Shown one piece after another: positions 25,901 to 36,305 of a stretch of DNA of 64,000 nt; the stretch's first letter is position 1, and every line of letters starts with the position of its first letter. The notes below the pieces were generated by a model. It did not search any database and was not told where the DNA came from. It saw only the letters and a program-made list of their open reading frames with translations. This DNA comes from Rotaria sordida (Eukaryota; Rotifera; Eurotatoria; Philodinida; Philodinidae), in NCBI GenBank assembly GCA_905250125.1, contig CAJNOL010000111.1:181621-245620 (forward strand), in the 5' to 3' direction. The position numbers were made by a program, and so were the translations under genes.

Positions 25901-28748
25901 ATTACATTTATGGACATATGGAATTCAGTATTTATTACACTTTTTTAAAAAAAATTTTATATATCTTTCTTTTTAATATAAATACTTTCAGATTGGCTGC
26001 AACAAATTATCAAACATTAGGTAAATAAATCAATCTTTTTTTTTTACATAGGAACAAAAAAAAGGTGAATTTTTCTTATTAAGATGCTGGACAAATTCTT
26101 AATTTATCAATGTTTGAACAAAATGGTAATTGTGGTTATGTTCTTAAGCCAAATGTTTATTGGGATAAAGAACATCCACAATATAATCGTTTTAATCCAT
26201 CTATTATCGAACGTGAAGGTTCTTGTTTAGAATTAACAATAACAGTTTGTTTAATTAGAATTTAACAAAATATTTATAAATAAAACTAATTTATTTAGAT
26301 AATATCTGGTCAATATTTGACACAAAATACTGGTTCAACAACAAGTGTTTATATTGAAGTTGAACTTATTGGTATTCCAATTGATTGTTTATCAAGAAAA
26401 ACTAAACCATCAGTTAAAAATTCATTAAATCCTATTTGGCAAGAAACATTTATATTTCAGGTATTATATAAATATTTATTAGTTTTATTATTATATAGAT
26501 TCAATTAATAAAAACAAAAAAAAAAATTTTTTTCTAATTTTTCTAATTTTTGAATGACTTATCTTATATTTAAAATTATTGTCCATAAAATCCTTCTTTC
26601 ATTTAATAGAATTTATATCAAATATCAGATAAATATTTTACTCTATTAGAATTTCATCAAATTTTCACAAATGTTTAACAGTTTCCGATCAGAAATTATT
26701 CGAAGTTGAGAAGAGACCGTCGCAGGAGAATTTTTTGCATGGACGAAACGCTCAAATGTTTAATTATAGTAGATATTTCTATATCTAAAGTCGACTTGTT
26801 AGAGTATAATCTAAGAGTATGGATTTTAGGGTATGAGTATATCTTCCGAGTTTAATCGATATGATATACCTACATTGTGTACCTCTGCACTCTTACATCA
26901 TACTTTATGAAGTCGTGTTCAGATATAGAAATATCTACCATAATGAAATGTTGTATCGTTTTGTTCATACGACGTTTCGTCCATACAACGTCTTGTCCTT
27001 AAAACATTTTGTCCCTACGACGTTTTGTTCGTGCGACAAATTGTTCGATCACCCGTCAAGCAGTCTAAAAATTGAATATGAGACTGTTTAGAATATAGGG
27101 AAGTACGGTTGTGTAATAGTGCATCTACGAAAATCTGAATAAATTATCTATTAATTATTTCGAAATATAAAATCTGATTGTGTTATTTGTTTGTAATAAA
27201 TATTTAGTTGTTCTTGATCGAATTATCATTTATACGTTTTAATGTATACGATAGTGGAAGTAATCATTTAATATGTCAACGTGTAATGCCTGTTAAATGT
27301 CTTCGACCTGGTTATCGACATGTTCGTTTAAGAGATCCAACAAATATTCCATTAGAATTAACAACATTATTTATTTATTCGAAAATAAGTGAAACAATAT
27401 TAATTCGTAGTTCAGAAACAGATATATCAACATCAAATACTCCACATTTATTTCGTAATAGAATATTAAGACGAACACCTGATACAGCTGAGATTGTTGG
27501 TGTATGTAGAAAGAAATTCTTTTTATTTTTTTTATTTTTATTTTTTTGTTAATATATAAATAGACAAGTCGTGAATCAATTCAACCTAAACATAAAAGAT
27601 TTGAAGTTAAAGTTTATGGTAAAGATGGACGTGATGAAGAATTTCGATCATTTGCTGTAACACAATATACAACTGTTGAAGAACTTATCGAAATGGTATT
27701 ATTGATAAATAAATCTAATTATTGTTTATAATAAATAATTAAAAATTTTAGATAGCTAAAACAAATGATTTTATTAAAGTTGATGAAACAATAAATGATA
27801 TTATATTAACAGAATCATCAAAAACATGGAAAAAAAAAGGTTCATCATCAAAACATACTGATATATCACCTCGAATACTTGAAAAATATGAACGAATTCT
27901 TGAAGTAATCGATCGTGTTGGTCGAGAAACAGTTATTCTATGTAAAAAAAAAACTCAAACATCAGTAAGCAATTAATCAACATTTTATTTATTTTTTTTT
28001 TTCAAAAAATTTAAATAAAAATAATTAATTTATTTGTTTGATTAGCATTTCTTACATTCAGGATTTAATAATGAAAATTGGGAAAATAGTGATGAAACAT
28101 TTGTTGTTACTATCTATAATATATCATCTATAGAAAAACATATTAGTTTTCGAATACCAATTAATTCAACTGCTAATCATCTTATTACACAAGTAATTTT
28201 ATTTTAATTAAAAATAATAAATAAATCTATAAAATATTGAATTAATTTAGTTAATGAGAAAAATCTATCTAAATGGTGTATCAAATGATTATGGTCTTGT
28301 TGAAGAAATAAATCTAAATGAAATAAATAGTCGAATACCAATAAAACGTCGTTTAATAAATGATCAAGAAAATCTATATGAAATTCAACGTTTATGGACA
28401 TCAACTAATTCAAAATTTATTTTAGTTAAAAAATGTCAATATTCAAAAATAAATAATAAGAAATCTTTTTTTCGATCATTAAATAAACAAATATCTATTG
28501 ATCAAGATTTACATCAAGGTAAAACATTTGTTTTTTCTTTTATTAAATGAAAATATTAAATTAATTTAAATTTATTAAATATAGATATTAATCTAGATGA
28601 TCAATTTAAATCAGGAATAAATAATAATTTAACATTAAATAAAAGTTTATACAATAATCGATCTACAATTTCATCAACACAATCATTATCTAAATATAAT
28701 CAAGCTAAACGTTCATTCAAAACATTTTTTTTAACAACCAAATCATAA
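2444..28748 (+). CDS. PLCE1: Phospholipase C epsilon (PLCE1-like), multi-exon gene, 5' end not certain
   Basis: The enzyme hydrolyses PtdIns(4,5)P2 to IP3 and diacylglycerol at membranes and links Ras/Rap/Rho and GPCR signals. I joined 37 exons by GT-AG sites with matching phases (9,879 coding bases, an exact multiple of three; about 3,292 residues). Exons: 2444-2540, 4561-4757, 6424-7353, 7939-8185, 10699-10850, 10911-11712, 12387-13157, 13212-13318, 13369-13558, 13613-13851, 14345-14494, 14560-15282, 15347-15492, 17634-17883, 17937-17976, 18027-18249, 18313-18612, 18667-18759, 18837-19127, 19176-19500, 20111-20806, 21901-22023, 22090-22194, 22255-22859, 22929-23122, 25499-25603, 25665-25776, 25832-25927, 25992-26020, 26084-26244, 26299-26460, 27208-27501, 27564-27695, 27752-27964, 28046-28192, 28251-28518, 28585-28748. 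CDC25, X, Y, C2 and two RA domains in this order define the epsilon class. It is longer than vertebrate PLCE1 (about 2,300 residues). No initiator Met or 5' exon is visible, so the start is open. Confidence 0.93.
5650..5930. repeat. Intron segment with a direct repeat and atypical composition
   Basis: The text TTATGTTCAGTATCTGT at about 5655 recurs as TTATGTTGAGTATCTGT at about 5863, each followed some distance later by an AGGTCGAATA-type string. The DNA between is richer in G than the surrounding intron. It is probably a mobile-element remnant of unknown type. Confidence 0.35.
8923..10249. mobile_element. Non-autonomous DNA element rich in GAGTACTC, with terminal inverted repeats
   Basis: The left end (CCCTAGTGAAGGTACTCATC at 8923) and right end (GATGAGTAGTTTCACTAGGG, ending 10249) are inverted repeats. 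Both subterminal regions are packed with the 8-base palindrome GAGTACTC and its variants. About 1.3 kb, no coding potential, inside the PLCE1-like intron 8186-10698. A second copy starts at 63510. Flanks share only AT, so a target duplication is not firm. Confidence 0.8.
10699..13318 (+). other. PLCE1-like: RasGEF N-terminal (REM)-like segment with long disordered inserts
   Basis: This covers about residues 491-1101. It opens with an acidic lead and [20 protein letters not shown], followed by LLDQLLK, which fits the start of a REM domain (a GTLEKLxxxL type pattern). After a read-through-length intron (10851-10910, 60 bases) comes [20 protein letters not shown]. Two long Ser/Asn/Lys-rich inserts follow (about 11120-11700 and 12420-13060). 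The last part, [20 protein letters not shown] (joined across 13158-13211), resembles the REM C-terminal 'L..WI...PEDF' pattern. A REM precedes CDC25 in many RasGEFs but is not a known part of mammalian PLC epsilon, so the assignment is an inference. Confidence 0.45.
13369..14840 (+). other. PLCE1-like: FERM F2-F3-like segment
   Basis: This covers about residues 1102-1385. Exon 13369-13558 carries [20 protein letters not shown] followed by ALQLRL, the typical entry of a FERM central lobe (ILxG, a Cys/Pro step, then an Ala-rich helix). Exon 14345-14494 has [20 protein letters not shown] and LVKEI, close to the talin/kindlin F2-F3 join. Exon 14560 onward has [19 protein letters not shown] and an ending [20 protein letters not shown], like the beta-sandwich and C-terminal helix of an F3 (PTB/PH-like) lobe. 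No F1 lobe was identified. It lies immediately before the CDC25 domain in the same reading frame. This is similarity by eye, and a profile search would decide. Confidence 0.5.
15650..15715. repeat. Short tandem repeat, about 21-base unit
   Basis: GGTTAACCG followed by CACTTCTCTATA-type text is repeated two to three times in the PLCE1-like intron 15493-17633 (units near 15661, 15687 and 15707). The core GGTTAACC is palindromic. Confidence 0.6.
16119..16443. mobile_element. Foldback element in a PLCE1-like intron
   Basis: Left arm 16119-16232 and right arm about 16325-16443 are inverted copies. AAAATGTAGCCAAGATATGG near 16174 pairs with the block around 16362-16387, and GTGTCCAAGATTTCT pairs with the text ending at 16443. 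No coding potential was seen. It is a palindromic MITE-like insertion. Confidence 0.65.
18027..19500 (+). other. PLCE1-like: PH-like region between CDC25 and EF hands
   Basis: This covers about residues 1681-2091 and six exons. [20 protein letters not shown] followed by DNSTLTW matches the vertebrate PLC epsilon PH region ('IHYDQDTH...LQPDNSTLTW'). Downstream, [20 protein letters not shown] and [16 protein letters not shown] match '[32 protein letters not shown]'. Two donors here are of the GTTTGA type (18613 and 18760), chosen because they restore this conserved text exactly. Confidence 0.85.
19546..19985 (-). mobile_element. Truncated mariner element, C-terminal part, in a PLCE1-like intron
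   Basis: Read on the minus strand, 19740-19960 encodes a decayed mariner transposase C-terminus ([20 protein letters not shown], then NRIKRQLK). It is close in DNA to 54340-54490 of the nested element. Its outer end (GAGTCGAAAATTTTCAGAC at 19550) matches the outer end at 52665, so this is the terminal inverted repeat of the family. The N-terminal two thirds are missing. Confidence 0.75.
20111..22023 (+). other. PLCE1-like: linker with Cys pair and EF-hand region
   Basis: This covers about residues 2092-2364. The exon starts with a short Cys-rich piece ([18 protein letters not shown]). A basic linker follows, then [20 protein letters not shown] and LKDLFDKF, matching the PLC epsilon EF-hand entry 'MSFVEFVELFKSF..RSRKDLKDLFD'. 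The end of the region (exon 21901-22023) has [18 protein letters not shown], the usual lead into the X domain. Canonical calcium-binding loops are not evident, as in other PLC epsilon enzymes. Confidence 0.85.
22090..22859 (+). other. PLCE1-like: catalytic X domain and acidic X-Y linker
   Basis: This covers about residues 2365-2600. [20 protein letters not shown] carries the first catalytic His and the metal-ligand Asn. [20 protein letters not shown] plus G carries the Glu and Asp metal ligands and the second His. [10 protein letters not shown] carries the last Glu ligand. All the known PLC active-site residues are therefore present. The domain ends with [18 protein letters not shown] very acidic run of Asp residues (22684-22728) follows, equivalent to the autoinhibitory X-Y linker of this family. 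The next intron holds a 30-base poly-T run. Confidence 0.95.
22891..22920. repeat. Poly-T run in a PLCE1-like intron
   Basis: About 30 consecutive T lie just upstream of the acceptor at 22928. They act as an exaggerated polypyrimidine tract and are likely to be length-variable. Confidence 0.9.
23155..24255. mobile_element. Large foldback (palindromic) element in a PLCE1-like intron
   Basis: The left arm (about 23160-23648) and right arm (about 23778-24255) are inverted copies of nearly 480 bases. Landmarks are GGAACATCATCAACATACTT at 23601 against AAGTATGTTGATGATGTTCC at about 23801, and ACTTCATGCAAAT at 23171 against ATTTGCATGAAGT at about 24233. The loop is about 130 bases. It is less A+T rich than its surroundings. 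Short open frames on both strands are mirror images caused by the palindrome, not genes. Confidence 0.85.
24682..24753. repeat. Perfect-looking short hairpin
   Basis: AGGCGAACGAAAATCAAAAC (24682 onward) pairs with the rest of the block ending GTTTTCGTTCGCCT at 24753. The arms are about 27 bases with few mismatches, and the loop is about 18 bases. It is GC-richer than the intron around it. Confidence 0.75.
26299..27501 (+). other. PLCE1-like: C2 domain
   Basis: This covers about residues 2834-2985. [10 protein letters not shown] starts the C2. [20 protein letters not shown] and [14 protein letters not shown] are the typical C2 strands ('NPxWxExFxF'). The second exon has [20 protein letters not shown] and [20 protein letters not shown], matching the PLC C2 end. 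The 747-base intron 26461-27207 holds a 16-base minisatellite. Confidence 0.92.
26957..27052. repeat. Minisatellite, 16-base unit
   Basis: About six units of CGTTTTGTCCATACGA type lie head to tail (for example CGTTTTGTTCATACGA, CGTTTCGTCCATACAA, CGTTTTGTTCGTGCGA), with point differences. It lies in the C2-domain intron. Confidence 0.8.
27564..28748 (+). other. PLCE1-like: two Ras-association domains and C-terminus
   Basis: This covers about residues 2986-3292. RA1 starts at [22 protein letters not shown]2 starts at [20 protein letters not shown] and includes [13 protein letters not shown] and [15 protein letters not shown]. In the family RA2 binds GTP-Ras/Rap through basic residues, and Lys/Arg are frequent here. 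The last exon is a Ser/Asn-rich tail with a TAA stop at 28746-28748. Confidence 0.88.
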
Positions 28749-30854
28749 TTAATAACCAACAAAAAAAAAAGATTTTATTTTTTAATGATGCCGTCTTGTC
28801 AAATATATGTAGATTTCTTTTTTTTTTCTTTCTCTTATTGTTTGTTGCTATAACTTCTCTCTCTCTTTCTCGTTAATTGAAGAGTGTTGTTATATACCGG
28901 TTTTGTTTTGTTTTGTTTTCGATATAATTGTTGATGTTTGAATTTGTATTAGTAAAGATTGCAATATAGAATGAAACGAAAAGAGAGAAAGAAATATATA
29001 AATCTAATAAATTTATTCTTTTATTAAATGAACTGTTTATCTATCAGTAAACATATATAAAAGTTATTCTCTCAAATCGAAGAGTATAGTTTAGAATCTA
29101 ATTGAAATTTAATTTCGAAGAAAATAAACAATTCTCTAGACAACTCATAAAGATAAAAAATCTTTATGGAAAATATATTCTAGGCATGGAAAGATTTTTC
29201 AAAAAAAAATCAATTTGTCTTTCGTTAGTGACATTATGGAGTGCAGATATAAAAAAACAAATAAATGCTTTTAGAATTGAATAACAAGTTCGAAAGTAAT
29301 TCTAAATGGTAAAAATTCTTTCTCGAAATCTCTATATGATAATATGAAAAAATCTTTTGTTTGATCAGTTGATAGGGTCTCTACTAGAAACACATCATTT
29401 TCTAGAGGAATTTTTTTCGAGTCCAATTTTGCTGAAAATTTAACAATAGATGCAATATTGTTGTCTTGTAGAGTCTATCCGAAAGTTTTTCGAATTTTTT
29501 TCTCGTATGGTTAAAGAAGTATTTGCTAATTGGTTGTTAATTAATTAAAAAAAATAGTCAGATAAGTATGTCTATGGTATGTAAAAGAATTTATTGATAA
29601 AACAAACTCTGATAAAGAATGAAAGTTAAATGAAACACGGGTATATTTTCTTTTCTCTTAAATAGGACATATATACCATTTATGAAAGAAAAAAAACGTT
29701 TATTAGCCTAGTTTTTCTAATTGTTTAACCATTTGAGTCCGGGATTATTTTTATGTAGTAAAAACGAGAGAGGTTGGTAGGCAAATCAGCCCTAGAAAAT
29801 TTTTTTGATTCGAAACTCCAACTATATTATACCAAACGAAAGAGCTTCGTGAGTTGAGCATTTTTTGTGACGGAACCCAACCTTTTAAATGAAACCATGG
29901 AAAGTTCTGAGGATGTCAACGACTAAAATGACTGAAATTTTACAATTTAGCTTATTGGAAATTGTTCATAGTTTCATTTAAAAGATCAAGTTCCGTCACA
30001 AAAAATGCACAACTCACTAGGCTCTTTCATTTGGTATAATATAGTTGAGATTTCGAATCGAAAACTTATTGTAGGCCTGATTCGCCTATCAACCTACTCG
30101 GGTCCTTTATACTATATAAAAATAATCTCGAACTCAAAGGGTTAAAAGTCAATCAGTAATCATCAGTAAGTATAGACAATCTTTACCGTACAAATATCCG
30201 AAATATAAATATTCATACAATCCACAGCTTTAAATAACCAAACGATCATGTTTTTCAAAGTTATTCAGAACGAAAAGTCTCAGGACGAGAATTTTCGTCG
30301 CCCGGATCCAATGGGTTAATATTGAAATGATATCTATCATAGATTCTTTTTTTATCGTATTCAACATATATATATATATATATATATAATATTTGTTTTT
30401 GAGTATGACTGATATTTAACTGATAAAATATTCTGTGATTAATTATTCTAGGTTGAAAGATTTTTTTTGAATTCGTTTATGATAGATAGTTAAATATGTC
30501 ATTTTTAATGATAATAGATTGATTTCAAAATCGATAATCAATTAAAAAACATTGAATAAATAACATAAAAATATTGACAATTATTAAAAACTACTGAAAA
30601 AAGTAAAGTCAAACAAAACAAAGCTTTTATTATTTTCACTTAAAACAATTTCAAATACACATAGAGTATTTTATCAATAATTCGAAATAAATATATTCAA
30701 TTAAGAATATTTATAAACTTATTCGAAATATATTCTTTTGTTTATCCATAAAGAAAAGAAATATATTTTACTTGAGACACAAATATATATATGAAGAAAT
30801 AAAACAGCATTGAGTATCCTAAGCATCATCTATATAAATATATATATATATAGA
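28749..30854. other. Intergenic region between convergent genes
   Basis: This is the 3' flank of both the PLCE1-like gene and SPEF1. It contains a piggyBac-type MITE (29725-30145) and an AT microsatellite near 30366-30389. I see no gene. Confidence 0.6.
29725..30145. mobile_element. TTAA-flanked foldback MITE (piggyBac-like)
   Basis: It starts with TTAA then CCATTTGAGTCCGGGA and ends with TCGAACTCAAAGGG then TTAA (30142-30145). The arms continue inward to GCATTTTTTGTGACGGAAC (29858) against its reverse copy (about 29990-30008). TTAA target sites and CC(C/A)TTTGAGT-type ends are typical of piggyBac-derived MITEs. A third partial terminus lies at 30297-30319. Confidence 0.75.
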
Positions 30855-33800
30855 TTATTTAGGTCCATTAAAAGGCATATGTGTTCGTTGAGGACGAGTT
30901 GATACTCCACCATTAGCACCTGGTAAAACTCGTGTTCGATCAATTTTTTCTGATAGATGATCAACTCGAATATCTTTTAAATGAAGTAAATGTTCAAGTC
31001 GACGAATTTTTGCTTGTAAAATCTTGAATAAATAAAAAATATAAATTTGATGATAATAATCAATATTTACTTGAATTTGTTCTTCTTTTGCAAGACATTC
31101 TTGTTCTTTTTCATCATATTCAATACGACTAACCATATCTCGATTTAAATTATGCATTGATTCAGATTTTTTTTTAATACTAATATCATCTTACAAATAT
31201 TTAATTAAATTAAAAATATTAATTCTTACTTTCCACCTTGTATTCGAGATTTTGATACTGAATCTAAAAACAAAGAATAATCAAAAAGAGAATATACATT
31301 TAAACAACTACCAACAATAATTTAATTAAAATATTTATTTTCATATAGTTTATAGTATATTTACTCAACAAGAAGGAATATATAAAATAGGATTTTTCCT
31401 ATATATTTCTCAATAATGTTATATGTTAAACCATGTCGTATATTTAATTGAACTACTGTATGTTATACCGGTGGTTCTTTGAGATACCGCAATATATTGA
31501 TGGTTGTCTTTTATTGATTAGTAGAACTAATAATAGCAGATCGAACGGTAAGAAAATTTTTTAGATTATTTCACATATTGATATGCGGATAAGGAGGCGT
31601 TTTTTATAGGATAAGAATATTTAATGGCTTACTAAACTAATATTCATCTTGAATCATCGTTAAAATATTGTTCTTGTTTAATCAATGAGTAATATATTCA
31701 GTGTAGTTTGTTCGATGAAGTTGAAATTATTTTTTATATAAATGAAGATTAAAAATTTTATTTGAATAATGTAGTATATCACTATAAATCGTCTTTAGTT
31801 TTATTTTTATATATTATTCTTTGTTATATTTTATATTAATAATAAAAATGATATTTTTTCGATAGAATTTCTCATAAATTTGTCAGGTTCTATTAAAGAA
31901 AATGATAAATGAAAGAAGAATTAACAATTGCTATTAATGTTGATTATTGGTGATCTCATCATTCTAATAAATAAATATTATTTGACCTACGCGACAATAT
32001 TGATTACCTTTTTTTTTTTGATAAAAAATTCTCTAATTTTGTATATAAATATATGTTCACTTATTCGGAAATAAAATCTAATAATTTTTTCTAAAAATAT
32101 GTCTATTATCTATTGAATTACTCTGAGAAAGAATAAGATCTTACTCAAAAACGTATACTATATATCAGGATTATTTATTGAAAAAACTTAGTTAACCAAT
32201 ATCTTATAGATATAAAATAATATTTATTTCTCGAATAGGAAGATTATTATATGAGTAAATTCGAATCTAGATAATACCAGTAAAACAAGATATTTCTGAG
32301 AGTATTTATTCTGTTTAAATGATATGATTAGTTATATAATTAATTAAGTTAAATGTTTTGATGAATATATTTATATAAAAATTACTTTGTTGAGGTGGTG
32401 GTGAATATAGTTGACGTTGTCGAGGTGTTATTTTATTCGATTGATTTGTTTTAGATTTTTGATGAAGAACACTAAATTAAAATAATAATAAAAAGAGTTT
32501 TTATTCTAATTAAATAAATTAAATAATTAATTCTGTAAAATAAACTACTACTAGTATTAACTTTTGATTAGTAGTAGATCTTATTAAAATTTTTAAAAAA
32601 ACAGAAAGAAATTGTTACTTGATATTAACAAACAAATTCTAATAAAATATTTAAAGAAAAAAAAACAAACCGATCTTGAGGATCAGTAGGATTTGTTTCC
32701 ATTCCATAAAGATAACTGAAAGAGTATAAATATAATTAAAATAATAATTATTTATATAAAGAATGATTATTAAATTGTAAAATAAAATTGAATATAATAG
32801 TTAAAATGAAACATACTCATCTATTTTTGTTCGTAAATTGTAAAGAAATATTTCAATAAGTCCAGCTCGACCAAGACATATACCACGCATTATATCTTCA
32901 GATACATTAAGACCAAATCGACAGAAGATTTTTCTAAATTATTCAATATTTTTTTTGTTAAAATCAATTTCATCATAGAAATTTGAAAATTTTTTCATAA
33001 TACTTTATATAAAATAAACTCATCAATAGTTTTATCAAATAAAGTTAACATCTAAGATCGATTTTAATACCGATAATCAATGACAATTTAAACATGATGA
33101 TGGATAAAGTTGATATGTCAATATCATATTTGAACTCTATGTCAAATCGAGTAGCTCAACAAACATATTTTAATTTTTAATGAAATTTTTCGACTTATCT
33201 TATGAGTATAATATAGATTTCTAACGACAATTTCAAGTTAAAACTGTTAATATTAGTTTTAAAATAAAATCTATCTCTAAGTAAAACTAAAGTAGGTGTA
33301 TCACTATTAGATAATCGATCGAAATCGATCTATTGATCATCTTATCTAAATATACTCTATCGGATGAAATATGATTCAATAAAAACAAATGTCTAGATGT
33401 TGAATAGTTTTCTTCATTATGTTTTTTTGTTCAAATACAAAATATCGAATTTTTCTTATATTTTATCTTTATCATAAGTCGAATATCTTTTCAATATATT
33501 TATTAACAAAGTTATAAATATAATTTTAATAAAATCTATTATTAAAAAGTAAATAATATAAAAATCTCTGATATTTATTATTTAATAAAAAAAGATTGTT
33601 GATAATTATCATCGATGAAATTTGATTTAAAATAAATAAAAATTATCTTAGAAGAATAGAATATAAAAGTATACTCAAACAAGACACAAACATTATTTAA
33701 GAAAATCGGAAAATATTTCAAATATTGAAACGATTTTTAATTTATTTTCTGATTGTAACATACTTAAACAGTTTTATTTAATATTAATAAATCGTCATTA

Positions 33801-34439
33801 AACTTCTTAACAGTATTTTCGATCGTTATAAAAGAAAGAAAAATTTGAAAATTATTTTCCTATTATATTTTATCTTCAAAGAAATCTTTCGAATATAATA
33901 AATGATAAATATATTTAGTTGTTTTCAATTGTTTTTAATAAAAACTATTAATTATTTTATATAAAGTGAATAACGAAAAAAATGAAAATAAAATAAAATG
34001 AAATATATTCTAGTCAAGTTTATTTACCTATTTAAAAGTCCCCAATTAATTAATTTTTGTTGTGTATTATTGGCTGTTGCATAATTATGTAAATCCACCT
34101 ATAAAAATGAAAATAAATCTATTAAATAAAATAATAATTTCTTTTTTTGAAAATCGTTTACCCAACTAGGAAAATAATATTTGATTAATTCAGCTACCAT
34201 AACTAAAAATAAAATAATCAATTTAAAAAAAAAAAAAATGAAATAATTTTATTTATTATTGATAAAAAGAAAAGAAATAAAACACGTGAAATAAAGATAT
34301 AAAGAATAAAACTAAAAAGCTTACCACCATCAGCAAAATCTTTTTCAATACGTTTTTTTGGTCGACTTAATGGTATTTGATCAATCCATGCATAAAGATC
34401 TTGTAATAATTGATCATCTAATTCAATATCCCAAGACAT
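30855..34439 (-). CDS. SPEF1: Sperm flagellar protein 1 / CLAMP, calponin-homology
   Basis: This is a microtubule-binding protein of cilia, the central pair and planar polarity. The N-terminal CH domain is evident: DLYAWIDQIPLSRPKKRIEK, then DFADGGVMVAELIKYYFPSW, then VDLHNYATANNTQQKLINWG. These closely match the SPEF1 pattern 'LYxWxDxIPLSRPKxxxxRDFSDGVxxAExxKxxFPxxVxxHNYxxANSxxQKxxNW'. After a linker with Pro-rich text, the C-terminus is a coiled coil (LQAKIRRLEHLLHLKDIRVD). Exons on the minus strand: 34439-34325, 34202-34162, 34098-34028, 32933-32817, 32715-32671, 32471-32386, 31263-31230, 31179-31071, 31022-30855 (786 bases, 261 residues). The phases join exactly. An alternative first exon lies upstream. 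Confidence 0.93.
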
Positions 34440-34610
34440 TTTTTCTTGAAAAAACCAAAACAAAAAGAAAAATCTCCAAAGAAAAAAACCAAAACAAAGA
34501 AAAGAATTGTGAATAAAGATCTGAAAGAAGAAGAAGAAGAAGAAGAAGATGATGAACAAACAGAATTATCATTCAAATTCAAAGAAAATCTTAACCATAA
34601 AGAGAAATAC

Positions 34611-34734
34611 CTCCATCAGAAAAATCTTTTTCAATTTTTGTTTTTAATTTAGTCAACGGTATACTATCAATCCACATATATAAATCAATTTGTTGTTCTT
34701 TATCAAATACATATGACCAGTCGAGTATAAGCAT
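34611..34734 (-). CDS. SPEF1: SPEF1 alternative (duplicated) first exon
   Basis: On the minus strand ATG at 34732-34734 opens a reading frame with IDLYMWIDSIPLTKLKTKIE followed by KDFSDGG. This is clearly homologous to the first exon at 34439-34325 but differs at many positions. It ends at a GT donor (34610) in the same phase (1), so it could splice to 34202 in place of the other exon, giving a 264-residue protein. The reading frame is intact over all 124 bases, which suggests constraint. It could also be a relic of a partial gene duplication. Confidence 0.75.
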
Positions 34735-35425
34735 TTGTTTTTTTATTTTTTATTTTTTATTTTTTATTTTTTTCTTTCTTCATCGCCATATCTCATTTAT
34801 GTAACTATAGTTATATCCACACAATCAATTTTGATTTATTCAATTGGTTAACAAAAATCTCCATTCATATAACAAATCGAACAAGACTGTCTATCATCGT
34901 TACTAAATATATTAAATGAAAATAATAATGAGATCATCAATAATCAATTGATCAATCAATAATAATGATCCTATATGAAGTGTTATAGAATTATCTAATA
35001 GATAAAAAAAACGGTTGATATCATTTAATAAACAATTGAAAAAAAGAACGATCAATTCTATCATCATCATTATCATTATCGAATTGTTTAAAAAAAAGTG
35101 AAAATAATATAAGAAAAGAATATTGATTAAATAATCAAATCAATTTAAATAATCGATTTTTACCATTAATATTAATTAATCATTCAGATTTATTTAATAA
35201 CTATCATATTAAACAACATATTCGTAGGTTTCATTTCATTTCTTTTCAAATCAACTATTCCAAACTTGTATCATTACATTTACATAGAATTTTATATTGA
35301 ATTATATTTCATAATGATTAACAAATATTTCATTTCTTCTTACTCGTTGTTATTGATTAGAAGATATAACAATAATAAATATTGTGTTTTACTAGTGATC
35401 AACAACTAATCTGACCATCTATCAN
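34735..35425. other. Upstream flank of SPEF1 up to the assembly gap
   Basis: A/T-rich, with a run of T-rich repeats (34738-34772) directly upstream of the SPEF1 alternative first exon. I see no gene. Confidence 0.5.
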
Positions 35426-36305
35426 NNNNNNNNNNNNNNNNNNNNNNNNNNNNNNNNNNNNNNNNNNNNNNNNNNNNNNNNNNNNNNNNNNNNNNNNNNN
35501 NNNNNNNNNNNNNNNNNNNNNNNNNNNNNNNNNNNNNNNNNNNNNNNNNNNNNNNNNNNNNNNNNNNNNNNNNNNNNNNNNNNNNNNNNNNNNNNNNNNN
35601 NNNNNNNNNNNNNNNNNNNNNNNNNNNNNNNNNNNNNNNNNNNNNNNNNNNNNNNNNNNNNNNNNNNNNNNNNNNNNNNNNNNNNNNNNNNNNNNNNNNN
35701 NNNNNNNNNNNNNNNNNNNNNNNNNNNNNNNNNNNNNNNNNNNNNNNNNNNNNNNNNNNNNNNNNNNNNNNNNNNNNNNNNNNNNNNNNNNNNNNNNNNN
35801 NNNNNNNNNNNNNNNNNNNNNNNNNNNNNNNNNNNNNNNNNNNNNNNNNNNNNNNNNNNNNNNNNNNNNNNNNNNNNNNNNNNNNNNNNNNNNNNNNNNN
35901 NNNNNNNNNNNNNNNNNNNNNNNNNNNNNNNNNNNNNNNNNNNNNNNNNNNNNNNNNNNNNNNNNNNNNNNNNNNNNNNNNNNNNNNNNNNNNNNNNNNN
36001 NNNNNNNNNNNNNNNNNNNNNNNNNNNNNNNNNNNNNNNNNNNNNNNNNNNNNNNNNNNNNNNNNNNNNNNNNNNNNNNNNNNNNNNNNNNNNNNNNNNN
36101 NNNNNNNNNNNNNNNNNNNNNNNNNNNNNNNNNNNNNNNNNNNNNNNNNNNNNNNNNNNNNNNNNNNNNNNNNNNNNNNNNNNNNNNNNNNNNNNNNNNN
36201 NNNNNNNNNNNNNNNNNNNNNNNNNNNNNNNNNNNNNNNNNNNNNNNNNNNNNNNNNNNNNNNNNNNNNNNNNNNNNNNNNNNNNNNNNNNNNNNNNNNN
36301 NNNNN
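35426..36305. other. Assembly gap (880 N)
   Basis: Unresolved bases. The flanks differ in composition, so continuity across the gap is not shown by the sequence. Confidence 1.

Larger units (their letters stand above)
22929..26244 (+). other. PLCE1-like: catalytic Y domain
   Basis: This covers about residues 2601-2833 over six exons. Key text: [40 protein letters not shown] followed by [20 protein letters not shown], then [19 protein letters not shown]. These match the PLC Y-box (Arg/Tyr-Pro, 'SSN.NP...W..G.Q..A.N.QT', 'NG.CGYVLKP'). The 2.4-kb intron 23123-25498 splits the domain and holds a large foldback element. Confidence 0.95.

Noticed and set aside
34446..34652. Lys/Glu-rich + strand frame
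   Set aside because: It is antisense to the two SPEF1 first exons and their GAA-repeat spacer.
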